DNA of 5,789 nt from Deltaproteobacteria bacterium. GTDB lineage: Bacteria; Desulfobacterota; Desulfobacteria; Desulfobacterales; ETH-SRB1. A model generated the notes under the pieces. That model had not been told where the DNA came from, made no database searches, and saw only the letters and a program-made list of their open reading frames with translations. Location: NCBI GenBank assembly GCA_003647525.1, contig QMMZ01000157.1, forward strand, positions 1 through 5,789, given 5' to 3'. Positions 5,752-5,789 of the stretch are shown one piece after another (the first letter of the stretch is position 1; each line of letters begins with the position of its first letter). The position numbers and the translations under genes are program-made.

Positions 5752-5789
5752 TTATGAAGTTTTATTCTCGTTCTTTTTGGCAATGACTC

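Overview
The window is a segment of a type II secretion system (T2SS, general secretory pathway) operon, transcribed entirely on the minus strand (right to left). In transcription order it holds gspL, gspM, gspC, gspD and the first 99 codons of gspE, which runs off the left edge. The sequence is AT-rich. The T2SS set, a gspL-gspM-gspC-gspD-gspE order and the style of the proteins (PilM-like GspL, Gly-rich secretin, HR+PDZ GspC) suggest a Gram-negative bacterium, most plausibly a Desulfobacterota/deltaproteobacterial lineage. That placement is an inference from gene style, not a database match.

Layout from right to left on the plus-strand map. 5637-5789: upstream intergenic DNA with a threefold AATGTCGAA motif and a lone 15-bp repeat arm just before gspL. 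4158-5636: gspL. 4056-4163: long palindromic element B in the gspL-gspM gap. 3516-4037: gspM. 3419-3515: related element A in the gspM-gspC gap. 2549-3409 (possibly to 3421): gspC. 2296-2548: a 253-bp gap with a nested inverted-repeat block and a REP-like hairpin. 295-2283 (possibly to 2295): gspD. 1-298: gspE N-terminus, overlapping the gspD stop by an ATGA.

The proteins form one machine. GspD is the outer-membrane secretin. GspC joins the secretin to the inner-membrane platform. GspL and GspM are platform subunits, and GspL recruits the cytoplasmic ATPase GspE. The missing gspF, the pseudopilin genes and gspK would be expected outside the window.

The protein content is conventional. The unusual part is the intergenic DNA: three of the four gene junctions in view, plus the gspL leader, carry palindromic or repeated sequence. 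Elements A and B are two copies of one roughly 100-bp MITE-like family with the same 52-nt core length. One base pair differs between their arms in a compensatory way, and several core differences fall in predicted loops. The gspL stop codon and the longest possible gspC start codon lie inside these elements. No new enzyme system, CRISPR array, RNA gene or transposase was seen.
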